Source: Coenobita brevimanus (taxonomy: Eukaryota > Arthropoda > Malacostraca > Decapoda > Coenobitidae). From it: DNA of 64,000 nucleotides. Numbering within the stretch: position 1 is the stretch's first letter; every line of letters begins with the position of its first letter. The position numbers and the translations under genes were made by a program. The notes beneath the pieces are model-generated. The model did no database searches. It saw only the letters and a program-made list of their open reading frames with translations, and was not told where the DNA came from. This document shows positions 54,891-64,000 of the stretch, in pieces. The stretch spans positions 10,356,374 to 10,420,373 of the forward strand of contig CM064713.1 of NCBI GenBank assembly GCA_032717465.1. The letters run 5' to 3'.

Positions 54891-55955
54891 CCTAGGCTGC
54901 TTCCCCCAAGGAAAGGGAGGTAGCCGAGACAGGACGAAACACTCCCTATTTACTCATCCATTCAAACACATTCATTCGCATCTTAGCCCCAAAGGGGAGA
55001 ACGGACAGATCCTCACCGCACCACACCGCGCAAGGGTCAACTGCGCAATGCAATCAGTGACATCCGCAGCAGGGCCCGATAGCAGAACTGGTTTACCCCT
55101 ACCACATCATAACAGACCCATCCCTTTACCCGCACCTGACCTAACTAGCTGATCAGACCAAATGCGGGAGAATATCCCCTCAGGGCTGCGTCATCATTTA
55201 TTCATTCACATTTTCTCTCCATTTATTTCTGTCACGCACAGCCACTCTTCCTTGCTCAACAGACATCCCTCTCGCATCCAGCGCTCTCTTCACACTGTCC
55301 ATCCATCCTATTCGTGGTCTTCCTCCCAGCCTTACACCTCTCACATCAGATCTAGTTACCTTTTTCACCAATCGCTCATTATCCATTCTCTCCATATGCC
55401 CAAATCATCGCAACACCCTCTGCTCAACTCTACCAGCCATCTCCCGAAAAACTCCAGTTCTCCTTTGCACTTCATCATTTCGCACCCGATCCATACGGGT
55501 CACTCCACACATACTCCTCAGACACCTCATCTCCATTACATTCAAACTTTTCCTCTCTGCTACACCCATATTCCATGTTTCAGACCCATATAACGCAGTC
55601 GCTACCACAACACCCTCATACAGCCTTCTCTTTACATCCATTCTAAGCGAACGACATTTAAACACTTTTTTCATTCCTACTTCATTTATTCTAAACTTCA
55701 CCTCTGCATCTATTCTTCCATCCACAGCAACATGTGACCCGAGATATTTAAAACAATCTACCTCCTCAAGCAACTCACCATTCAAAACTATATTCATCCC
55801 CCTAGCATCTATCAACCTCGTACACTTCATCACTTTACTCTTATTTACATTTACTTTCAATTTCCTCCTTTTACACACCCTTCCAAACTCCTCTACCAAC
55901 TGTCTCAATCTCTCCTCTGAATCAGTCACCAGTGCAGTATCATCTGCAAACAGCA
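54891..55955 (-). pseudogene. RTE1 3' half (3' part of an RTE1/RTE2 chimera)
   Basis: From LFADDTALVTDSEERLRQLV at the 5' break (55955) through KYLGSHVAVDGRID, MEMRCLRSMCGVTRMDRVRN and RGLGGRPRIGWMD-like C-terminal sequence to the 3' UTR ending CAGCCTAGGC next to the microsatellite. A frame (55405-55956) and a second (55198-55395) carry the protein. It is joined at 55955/55956 without spacer to an RTE2 sequence in the same orientation. Confidence 0.86.
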
Positions 55956-57085
55956 CCTCGTCAGTCTCTCACTCTGCATCCTTTCCACATAGCCAAACCC
56001 CATCTGTTCGTTTTTCCTAATACTTCCTATCACATCCACATCCACACCATAACGCTCCTTCACATTCTCGTTTGTCAGTCTGTCTCTCCATGTGACTCCA
56101 CAGTCTTCTTTCAAATAACTCATTTCCACTGCTCTCAGTCTTGACTTGTGCCCCTGAAACAACGTCCAAGCTTCACTTCCATACGTCAGAGTTGGTAACA
56201 CAATACTGTCATGTAATAACTTTCTCACATCTATGCTCATTTCCCTGTTTCTTATCACTGCCTTCAAGGAATCAGCAACCTTTCTTCCTTGTTGTACGCT
56301 TTCAAGCACTTCACCCTCCAAACTTCCATCCTTACTCATCACACTACCCAAGTACTTAAACATACTCACAGTTTCCATTTCTTCATCATCCAACCTAACT
56401 GTACATACATTGACTTCACCTCTCTCGAAGACCATAACTTTACTCTTCCCTACATTTACCTTTAAGTTCCGTTTCTTACACACTCTCCCAAACTCATCCA
56501 CCAAGCCTTGCACCTCCCCTTCGTCTTCGCTTAACAACACGGTATTATCTGTAAACAGCTGTGCAGGGAGTTTCCAAACACTGCCCTCTCTCATTAGAAC
56601 CACTCCAGCATCCACTACCCTACCTTGTATCTCTTTTATAACCCCTTCCATATACAGATTGAACAACCATGGAGACATGACACATCCCTGTTTCAAACCA
56701 ACCTTCAAATAGAAAAACTCACTGAGTTCACTATCCACATGTACTGCAGCCTTAGCATCCTCATACATACTCTTCACAGCATTCAACAACTTCTCATCTA
56801 CTCCATATATTCTTAAAACTTTCCAAATCCTTGTCTATCCACCGTGTCATATGCTTTCTCCAAATCCATGAAGGCCGCATACATCGTCTTTCTCTTCTCT
56901 AGACACTTTTCCACTAAAGATCTATGAATGAATATCAGATCTACACAACCTTTTCCCTTCCTAAAGTCTCCCTGTTCTTCTCCAACTAATTCCTCACTTA
57001 TTTCCCTAACTCTGTCAATATGTATCCTACCAAATACTTTGATTATTACACCAAGAAGACAAATGCTTCTATGATTACCATACAC
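55956..57085 (-). pseudogene. RTE2 copy 2 reverse transcriptase and partial C-terminal domain
   Basis: 56813-57085: AAFMDLEKAYDTVDRQGF. 55926-56789 (287 codons): VGLKQGCVMSPWLFNLYMEG, LFTDNTVLLSEDEGE, where the second active-site Asp is Asn, KYLGSVMSKDGSLEGEV, and FGYVERMQSERLTR at the chimera junction. The frame runs a few residues into the RTE1 part in the wrong phase. Confidence 0.86.
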
Positions 57086-57300
57086 TTCTTTTTCCCCTTT
57101 CCCTTTACCTGACTTCCAATCATCCGGGACTTTACCTTCCTCCTAGGCCAATCTGCACATCTTCCACATCTATTCTACTACTATCTCTTCCCCATGCTTC
57201 AGCATTTCACCACACACTCCATCAATTCCTGGGGCTTTCCCCATTTTGACTTTCTTCATTGCTTCCACAACGTCCATCCTACTGATTTCTTCCTGTCTTC

Positions 57301-57950
57301 TCATCTCCCTCCTTCTCCCAGCCATTCCCCGTCACTTATACTCGCATTACTTTCATTCTCTGTGTTCAACACTTCGTTAAAGTGTTCTCTCCATCTGCTC
57401 ACTTTTTCTCCCTTCGCAACTAGTAATCTACCATTTTTATCTCTCACTACCCTACTAACTTCAATACCACCCTGTCTGACTCTCTTTACCTCTTCCCAGA
57501 ACATTTTCTTACATTCCCTCCACTTGACACTCAAATTCCATCCAAATTCCTCATCCACTCTCTTCTTTCTCCCACTAATCTTTTCACCTCTCTCTTCCTT
57601 TCTACATATAACTCACTCTTCCGTCTCTCAACTTCTTCCACGCCCCTATTTCCCATCCATTCATTGTATGCTTTCTTCCTTTGTGCCACAGCCTGTCTCA
57701 CCTCTTCATTCCACCATGCTGTTCCTTGCACCCCATTTCGTCTTCTCTTCACCCCACACACCACCTCATGCTGCACAGATTTCCTCTGTGAATATCTTAC
57801 ACACACCTTCCACATCCCCCATTTGCTCCAATTCATATTTACCCAATCGTTCCTCCACTTCTCTATTATATTCTGCCTTTTTCTCATCCTCTGGTAACCT
57901 TTCCACTTTCCTTGCAACTGCTCCTTCTTCTCGCCCTTCCCTTCTTCCAT
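57301..57950 (-). pseudogene. RTE2 copy 2 linker
   Basis: Charged helical linker with WWNEEVRQAVAQRKKAYNEW and KKMFWEEVKRVRQGG, near-identical to copy 1 but in two frames. Confidence 0.8.
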
Positions 57951-57999
57951 ATCTCCATTTTACTTGGACCTTGATTCTGACCAACACCAAGTGATGGTC

Positions 58000-58739
58000 A
58001 GAAAGTCCACTCCCCCAACCTCTATAATCTATATGCTCTTGCATCCATTACACATCTTCGCATCCTTTCATTCACGCACACATAATCAGTCTTGCCTTCC
58101 TTTCGTTCAGTTCACCATCCACCATTCTCATCACTCGCCATGAATACCTGTGGATCATTTTGTGCCTTAAGAGGGTATAGGCTATCACCAACCCCCTCCC
58201 GGCACAAATGTCCACTAAAGCACTGCCATTCTCATCTATCTCAGCAGGCACACCCTACTCACCATCTACTCCATCCACCTTCACATTCCCTACTTTACCA
58301 TTCATATCACCAATCAAAAACACTCTCATTCCTTTCAAACTTTTCCATACACACTTCCACATTAATTTTGTCCAGAACTCTTCTCTCACACTGCTTGCAC
58401 GATCTTGCGTTGGATCATACATATACACAATTGCCCACATTTGTAGTCCAACTTTCAGTCTTACCCACACAATCCTTGAACCAACTGATCCATACTCTGT
58501 TATATTCTCATTCCATCTGTTACAACAATACACGCTCCTTTTTTTTCCCTCTCATTCTCACCTACTCCTTCACATATACCCCATCCATACTCCCATTCTC
58601 TCACACTCTCTCCTTTCCATTTAGATTCAGTTAATCCACATACATCCACTTTCGCACCCTCAAGCACCTGGACAATCTCTCTCTCTCTCTCTTTGACATC
58701 ATTTGCACCCCTTACATTCCAGGTCGCCATCCGTATCAT
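58000..58739 (-). pseudogene. RTE2 copy 2 endonuclease
   Basis: 58500-58739: MATWNVRGANDVKERE and DVCGLTESKWKGE. 58255-58533: FLIGDMNGKVGNVKVDGVDG. 57766-58044: GLSDHHLVLVRIKVQVKW with the SDH box. Frames are offset by single-base changes. Confidence 0.85.
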
Positions 58740-58900
58740 GTACGGTCCTTAGTCATCATCTTTTGGTCAGTCCTGGTCCGAGGCTTTTTGTTCGTATTTT
58801 TAGTTAGTTGTTTTCCAGGGAGGGGCACTAACCCTCCGCCAACCCACTTGCTGTCACGTAGGGAACAAGTGTCGGTTGGTTAAATGTTACCACCCAGCGT

Positions 58901-59000
58901 NNNNNNNNNNNNNNNNNNNNNNNNNNNNNNNNNNNNNNNNNNNNNNNNNNNNNNNNNNNNNNNNNNNNNNNNNNNNNNNNNNNNNNNNNNNNNNNNNNNN
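58901..59000. other. Assembly gap (100 N)
   Basis: Exactly 100 N, the conventional placeholder for a gap of unknown size. It falls in the RTE2 leader, about 110 bases before the position where copy 1 reaches its TA tract. Confidence 0.99.
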
Positions 59001-59520
59001 ATACTGGCATTGCCTGGATCCCTAGAAGGGCCACCCCTCCCCCATGGGAAACGACTCCCCCTGTCCCATTTTAGCCACTGGACCTATGTTCACAAATGGG
59101 CCCATTTCCTTAGGGATAAATTCCCCCTGGCCCTGCTTCTATGCTGGAACTATTCTACCCATGGATCTATTTTCTCACTACCCATCAAGTCGCCCACTAA
59201 CCCTTTCCACCCAGAACACCCATCCACCTTGTCCAGCGACCCACCCAACCACCCGGCCCTCCCACCTACCCACCTACCCAGCCCACCTACCCACCTACCC
59301 AGCCCACCTACTTTGTACATCCACTCACCTACACCTACCCACCCACCCACTCACCCATCCTACTCACCCACCCAAACTGTCCCATCACATCCATCCAGCC
59401 TTCTCACCTTGCCCACGCCACCCATTTGCCCATCCAACTTACCCATCCACTCACCACCCTGCGCATCCTGCCACCAAACTTCACCATGGCGACTTGATTT
59501 TTAATTAGTGAAATTGATGT
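59001..59520. repeat. C-rich low-complexity repeat
   Basis: From about 59200, irregular units of ACCCACCT, CCACTCA and CAGCCCACCTA. Not an arthropod TTAGG telomere. The preceding 200 bases also show loose repetition of CCCCTG/CCCAT words. No gene. Confidence 0.75.
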
Positions 59521-59627
59521 ACATGTGAGACAATGGTAAAAAGAAAAAAAAAATGGTTTCCAAGCTTCACCATGTTGATTTAATTAGTTTTGTTTTTGGT
59601 CATCAATAGCACCAAATAAGCAACTTT
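59521..59627. other. Short AT-rich unassigned sequence
   Basis: Contains a second copy of AAGCTTCACCATG followed by TTGATTTAATTAG, similar to 59478-59510. Ends where homology to Gmr1-like RT begins. Confidence 0.4.
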
Positions 59628-59659
59628 AACAAATCAAACTTACTTATATACCTAGCCTT

Positions 59660-60388
59660 TCAGATCTTGTCTATGCAATCTTCCACGCGAGGGAGAGGGT
59701 AAGTGTCTGTTTTGGTTATCTGAATAACGCGTCTGTAGTCGATGCAAAGCCGCTGTGACCCACCTGGCTTAGGGACTGGAGTGGCTGGAGAACTCCACTC
59801 ACTCTGACAGGGATCAATCATCTTGTCGTCCAACAGGTAGCCAAGCTCTTTCTGGATGAGAGGAACTTTCACTGGGTTCACACGGTAAGGAGGCAGTTTC
59901 ATTGGCTTTGCATCTCCAACATCGACATCATGCATCAACACAGTGGTTCTTCCTGGAGTGGCACGGAACACTTGCGGGTACTCCTGCAGTAATGCCGAAA
60001 ACTCCTGCCTTTCCTTGGGAGCTAGATGAGAAAGCTTAGTCTGGAGATCATTCATGATATCAGGATTCTTCCCCAAACTATCACTCAGGCTCATACTTCA
60101 TGGGAGAACTTCATTTGCAGACTCGGGTGGAAGAGCTACAGTGCAGACTGGGTTATTCTCGTCCCGCCTGTGATATAACTTTAGCATGTTGATGTGACAA
60201 AGTTGCTTGTTCTTTCTACAATCTGGTGTGGCGATGAAATAGTTGACATCACTGAGTTTCTTCTCCACGACATAAGGACCACTAAACATGGCTTGAAGAG
60301 GTTGCCCATGCACTGGTAGCAGAATCAAAACCTGATCTCCTGTCTGAAAGTGGCGTAACCTGGACTTCTTATCATACCACGTCTTCAT
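59660..60388 (-). pseudogene. pol: RT N-terminal part and GPY/F linker of copy E
   Basis: 59660-60094: LAPKERQEFSALLQEYPQVF, PYRVNPVKVPLIQKELG, LCIDYRRVIQITKTD. 60098-60388: KMKTWYDKKSRLRHFQTGDQ, GPYVVEKKLSDVNYFIATPD and HINMLKLYHRRDENN. The frames meet at a stop near 60095. Confidence 0.88.
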
Positions 60389-61740
60389 CTTCTCCTGAGC
60401 AGCTCCTAAATTCTCTCCTCGCCAGCTGTAAAGCAGTGGACAGCCGTTCTTTGAACTTCATACACATACTCCAGCAGAGTTGACATCATCTTCCTCCGAC
60501 AGCCAGCATTCTCCTTGAGTAGCTTACGGGGTCCTCTTACTTCATGGCCAAACAGTAGTTCAAAGGGTGAGAAGCCCAGTGATTTATTTGGAGATTCTTT
60601 TGAGGCAAATACAACGAATGGAAGACCTTTATCCCAGTCTTTCTGATGTTCCAAACAGTATTTCCTGAGCATCGAGTTTGAGCTGTTTGATGATATCTCT
60701 CCAACGCTCCTTGGGTCTGGGGACCTGGTAGCTGAAGAGAGCGTGATCTGGGTGATGCCCAACTCTTTCAGAGAACTGCTTGAAAACATTTGAAACATGA
60801 AATTACTTCCCCGGTCTGACTGTACCTCCTTGGGCAGACCAAACTTGGTGAAAGAACCCTAGCATTTCCTGTAACCACGTTCTATGCAGAGATATTTCTA
60901 AAGTGGAGATGGCTTCAGGATAACGAGTAGCCATATCAATCAGGGTCAACACATAAGAAAATCCTGAAGAAGTCTTAGGAAGAGGGTCCACAATATCCAC
61001 CAACACACTGGTGAATGGCGCCTCAAAAAGGAGGAATGGGAACTAAGAGGTGCAACCTTTTCGGTCTGATCTACACTTCCTGGCACAACTTGACAGGTGT
61101 GGACAAGATCTTTACAATACCAGAAAACATCTTCTGAAGATACCTTGGCCAAGTAGAAGTGTTTCAAAAATGCGTGCCACAGTCTTCCCTCACTCCAAGG
61201 TGTCACTGCCAAACTGGAATCATGAGCCACTCTAATGATATCCTGCCTACCTAAACACGAGGGATGGAGCAACTTGATGTTACAACCTCCCATTCACAGT
61301 TGTCGGCTGAGTGCTGTTGGAGGGCTCCACTTTCTCATAAGTACTTCCTGATTCTTTATATAATAACAAGTAGAAGCACCAGCCCCTGACTCTTCCTCAC
61401 TGCAAGCAGAGTTAGTGTAGACTGCTTTCAACTCCAAGGTCAGCCAACCTGCAACGCAACCAATTCTCTGACGAGACAAATTATCAATAACACAATATGG
61501 GGAACTGCCTCATCTGGTGAGTGGTCCAAAATTAGCAGCAAGAGTAAAGTGTCAGCTAGGATAATATCATCATCATCATTATCCTCTAAGTCACCAGTAA
61601 TCTTTAGACTTAGCCCTAGTGACAGCACATTGCAGAGAACACCTCTAGGGATATCTACAATCCCTGTGTCCGCAGTCACTGGTTCACTAGAGCAGACATG
61701 AGGAGCTGGACACACTTGACTTCCACCAATATCATTTCCA
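60389..61740 (-). pseudogene. pol: Integrase and protease linker of copy E (indel-rich)
   Basis: Fragments include SSLKELGITQIT, KESPNKSLGFSPFELLFGHE (60406-60798), LVDIVDPLPKTSSGF (60803-61006) and RQDIIRVAHDSSLA (60946-61293). Nearly every 30-50 bases a base or two is added relative to A-D, so no domain can be read through. Confidence 0.8.
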
Positions 61741-63395
61741 AGTACGAAAGATTACACCTGACATTGAGGAGTGTCTCAACCAAACCAACCATAACGGAAC
61801 CCATTAACAAAACCAGACTCTAAATTCACTCTGCACAGAGGGACAGAGAAGTAATCTATTCCCCTATACACCTTGTAAGATTACAGTTTCATCAGAGGAA
61901 TTAACATTAGAGCCTAGAACACTGTATGCCATCAGCATGAGGATTGGCAAGCACCTGTATCACAATATATTTTAACTGATTTCCTGTCATTATTGTCCAG
62001 AGGACTGGACAAAACCATCAGACAGGAAGTTAGGCAAAAGTGAACTTCTTGAGAGTGTCACCCACGTTACTGCTCAAAAGAGGAGCTTCATCATCGAGAA
62101 TTTAAAAAATTTACCCCTCAAAGCAGGTTCCTAGTTAACTCGGTTAAAGAGAATTCTGGGAACTCTCAGGTTGGTGGATACTAGACCAGTTGAGCTGAAT
62201 ATTTAAGAGACTCCTTTTTGTTCACATCTACGCTGTCTCCTTGAAACATTTCTCTGTAGTATGACCAAGCTTTACTACAATAAAGATACATTTACTTTTC
62301 TGAAATCAGGAAGGTGAAGCTGGTATTTACTTCCTGAGAAACATCATCTTTATTCTCTTTCCTGTTACCTGTATCTCTGAGTAGAGGCAACGTACTTACT
62401 CTCAGCTTTCCTTTTTTCTTTAGAATATCTCTTGTGAGTGAGAACATATTCATCAGCTAAAACTGCAGCATCAGACAAATGATCTATTCTTCTCTCATCA
62501 AGATACAGGCTTACATCTTTATTAATACACCTTTTGAAGTCCTCCAGCAAAATCACCTGCTTAAATTTATCAAAAATCAGAATTTACATTCCTAGAATTT
62601 AACACTGCATCTAACAGATCTTCTTTGATTTTTGCATACTCAACATGGGATTGCTTATCTTGCTTATAAGTTGTCCTAAATTTTACTTTATAGGCTTCAG
62701 GAACAAGCTCATAGGCCTTAAGAATCAAGCTCTTAACTACATCATAATTATCAGATTGATCCCGAGGCAAAGATGCATAAGTTACTTAAGCTTTACCAGT
62801 GATAACACTCTGAAGGAGTACTGGCCAATACTTTTTGGGCCAATTAAAACCTGTAGCTACCCTCTCAAACAACTGAAAATACTTTGTTAAATCCATTAAA
62901 AGGAGGGACAAGTTTAACATTTTTAGCCACATCAAAATCATCAGAGCTAGATGATCCAGTTCCACCTTGTTTCATGCAATACTCATGGTCTGTTTGAATC
63001 TTAGCAAGTTCAATTTGTGCCTGAGCCTGTGCCTATGCCTCCTGAATACGAGCCTGAAACTCAGCCTCCTTAGCACGTGCCTGAAACTCAGCCTCCTTAG
63101 CACGAGCTTGAAACTCAGCCTCCTTAGCACGAGCCTCCTGCAGGGCTAGCTGTAACTTAGCTATTTCAATCTGCGTTTGCTCATCTGGAGGAGTTATATT
63201 AAACAAGCTTTTATTAATCATGTCAACAATTTGATCTTTAGAATGATGAGAGCGAACAGCAATTCCCAATTGTTGAGCAACAAGCTTAAGTTCATTCTTT
63301 GTTCTGTTTTCTACATCACACACTGTTTGCACATTGGCAAAAAATCTTTGGCTTCATCAAGAGTAGTAATAGTAGACATCATGAATAAATCACAG
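61741..63395 (-). pseudogene. gag: Protease start and gag of copy E
   Basis: Gag pieces: 63033-63332 (SAP-like region, three AKEAEFQAR units), about 62830-62960 (capsid core), 62570-62770 (AYELVPEAYKVKFRTTYK), 62365-62556 (LYLDERRIDHLSDAAVLADE), and a zinc-knuckle region near 62260-62320 with extra bases. The protease region (61900-62200) is recognisable at nucleotide level (CACCTGTATCAC, the DTG codons, near 61958) but frame-broken. Start MMSTITT near 63380. Confidence 0.83.
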
Positions 63396-63442
63396 TCACA
63401 AAATATCAAGCAATATCCTTATGATAATATCCTGAATATCCT

Positions 63443-63457
63443 GATAAGAGGTCGCCA
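63443..63457 (-). other. Primer-binding site, copy E
   Basis: TGGCGACCTCTTATC on the element strand, six bases inside the LTR. Confidence 0.6.
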
Positions 63458-63463
63458 AATTTA

Positions 63464-64000
63464 TGTTACGGAAGAGAGAAAGATAACGTACACTTCAAGT
63501 GAGAATGGTAAAATCACTACTGTCCCGCAATGTTCCAGTTTCAAAACAAAATAGTTAGGTAAAATTACAAGTTAAAGTTTAATGCTCAAACTAACAACTA
63601 AACATTCAGGACTCATAAGGATAATGTAATGGCAAAACAGGTTACATATATGGTTTACTGCAATAGCCTCTATTAACACGAAATTAGCAAGAGTAAATTT
63701 ATCTAAGTCAGCCCTGATAAATGAGAGAACCGAAAAATGCTTAATTAAAGTAAGCTATAATATTATTACAGATACAAAATATTACTAATACTGGCTGATA
63801 TTAAAAACTCTACATGAATCACAAAAACCCTACCAGGCCTACAAATTAATGCCTTAGGCCATATAGTACTAGAAAAATGGTAACAACACTTATACTCAAA
63901 TCATACAGCAGCTAGATGGCTGGAGACTTCGTGAGCACTCACAAAAATAATAATACACTATAAAGGGGAGGACAGAGATGTGAACAAAATGAGGAGTAGA
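63464..64000 (-). repeat. 5' LTR of copy E (cut by window end)
   Basis: Begins TGTTACGGAAGAGAG as in copy A; 537 of about 820 bases are inside the window. Confidence 0.93.

Larger units (their letters stand above)
55956..58900 (-). mobile_element. RTE2 copy 2, lacking its 3' end (5' part of an RTE1/RTE2 chimera)
   Basis: Collinear with 45350-48280: 5' leader, endonuclease (58739 down to about 58000), linker (57301-57950), RT and most of the C-terminal domain. It stops at SERLTR, inside the C-terminal domain, and continues directly as RTE1 FADD-region sequence. The 5' end enters the N gap at 58901. It keeps about 40 bases lost from copy 1 around 57970-58010 including the SDH box. Confidence 0.87.
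59628..64000 (-). mobile_element. Gmr1-like LTR retrotransposon, copy E (partial)
   Basis: Minus orientation. Starts abruptly in RT at 59628 (no RT C-terminus, RNase H or 3' LTR), then integrase, protease, gag, primer-binding site 63443-63457 and the first 537 bases of the 5' LTR (63464-64000). Domain order as in A-D. The section 60400-62350 has an unusual density of small insertions relative to all sister copies, probably sequence error. Confidence 0.9.

Noticed and set aside
59200..59460. C-rich repeats as a telomere or subtelomere
   Set aside because: Units are irregular ACCCACCT-like words, not TTAGG, and retroelements continue on both sides.

Overview
This is eukaryotic, arthropod-type repeat DNA, most likely from a malacostracan crustacean. 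That placement is an inference from long (TA)n and (GATA)n tracts, a tRNA-headed SINE-like unit, and the mix of jockey-, CR1- and RTE-like LINEs with Ty3/gypsy elements. I found no host gene. Nearly all coding potential belongs to transposable elements, almost all of it broken by stops and frameshifts.

The dominant family is an LTR retrotransposon present in five copies, called A to E here: A 5032-15557 (-), B 24688-31769 (-), C 34256-40446 (+), D 48461-54802 (+), E 59628-64000 (-, cut by the window end). LTRs are about 0.8 kb and begin TGTTAC and end GTAACA. Gag and Pol lie in one frame. The Pol order is protease, integrase, reverse transcriptase, RNase H: a gypsy-type enzyme set in the copia-type order known from the Gmr1 group. 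Copies A to D all sit at (TA)n or (TATC)n microsatellites.

Other elements, left to right: a jockey-like LINE (1-2576, -); a remnant of an env-bearing gypsy/errantivirus-like element with a fusion-protein-like env (2577-4474, +); a 4-kb palindromic element nested in an LTR of copy A (11297-15280); a possible solo LTR (15621-16064); a truncated RTE-like LINE, 'RTE1' (16121-17345); an unclassified minisatellite-bearing repeat 'X' in two inverted copies (17350-19140 and 31806-34240); a tRNA-Gly-like SINE head (20223-20293); a PIF/Harbinger remnant with inverted repeats (20471-21841); a second jockey-like LINE (22008-24645); a piggyBac-type MITE inside an LTR of copy B (25012-25770); a twin-primed RTE1 (40501-43979); a second RTE-like family 'RTE2' (45162-48387); and an RTE1/RTE2 chimera (54891-58900) that runs into a 100-N gap (58901-59000).

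The window is a nest of elements joined by TA-rich simple repeats: RTE and jockey-like tails end in such tracts, and the Gmr1-like integrases appear to have inserted into them. Part of copy E (about 60400-62350) has so many 1-3 base insertions relative to its sister copies that it is probably poorly polished assembly rather than natural decay.
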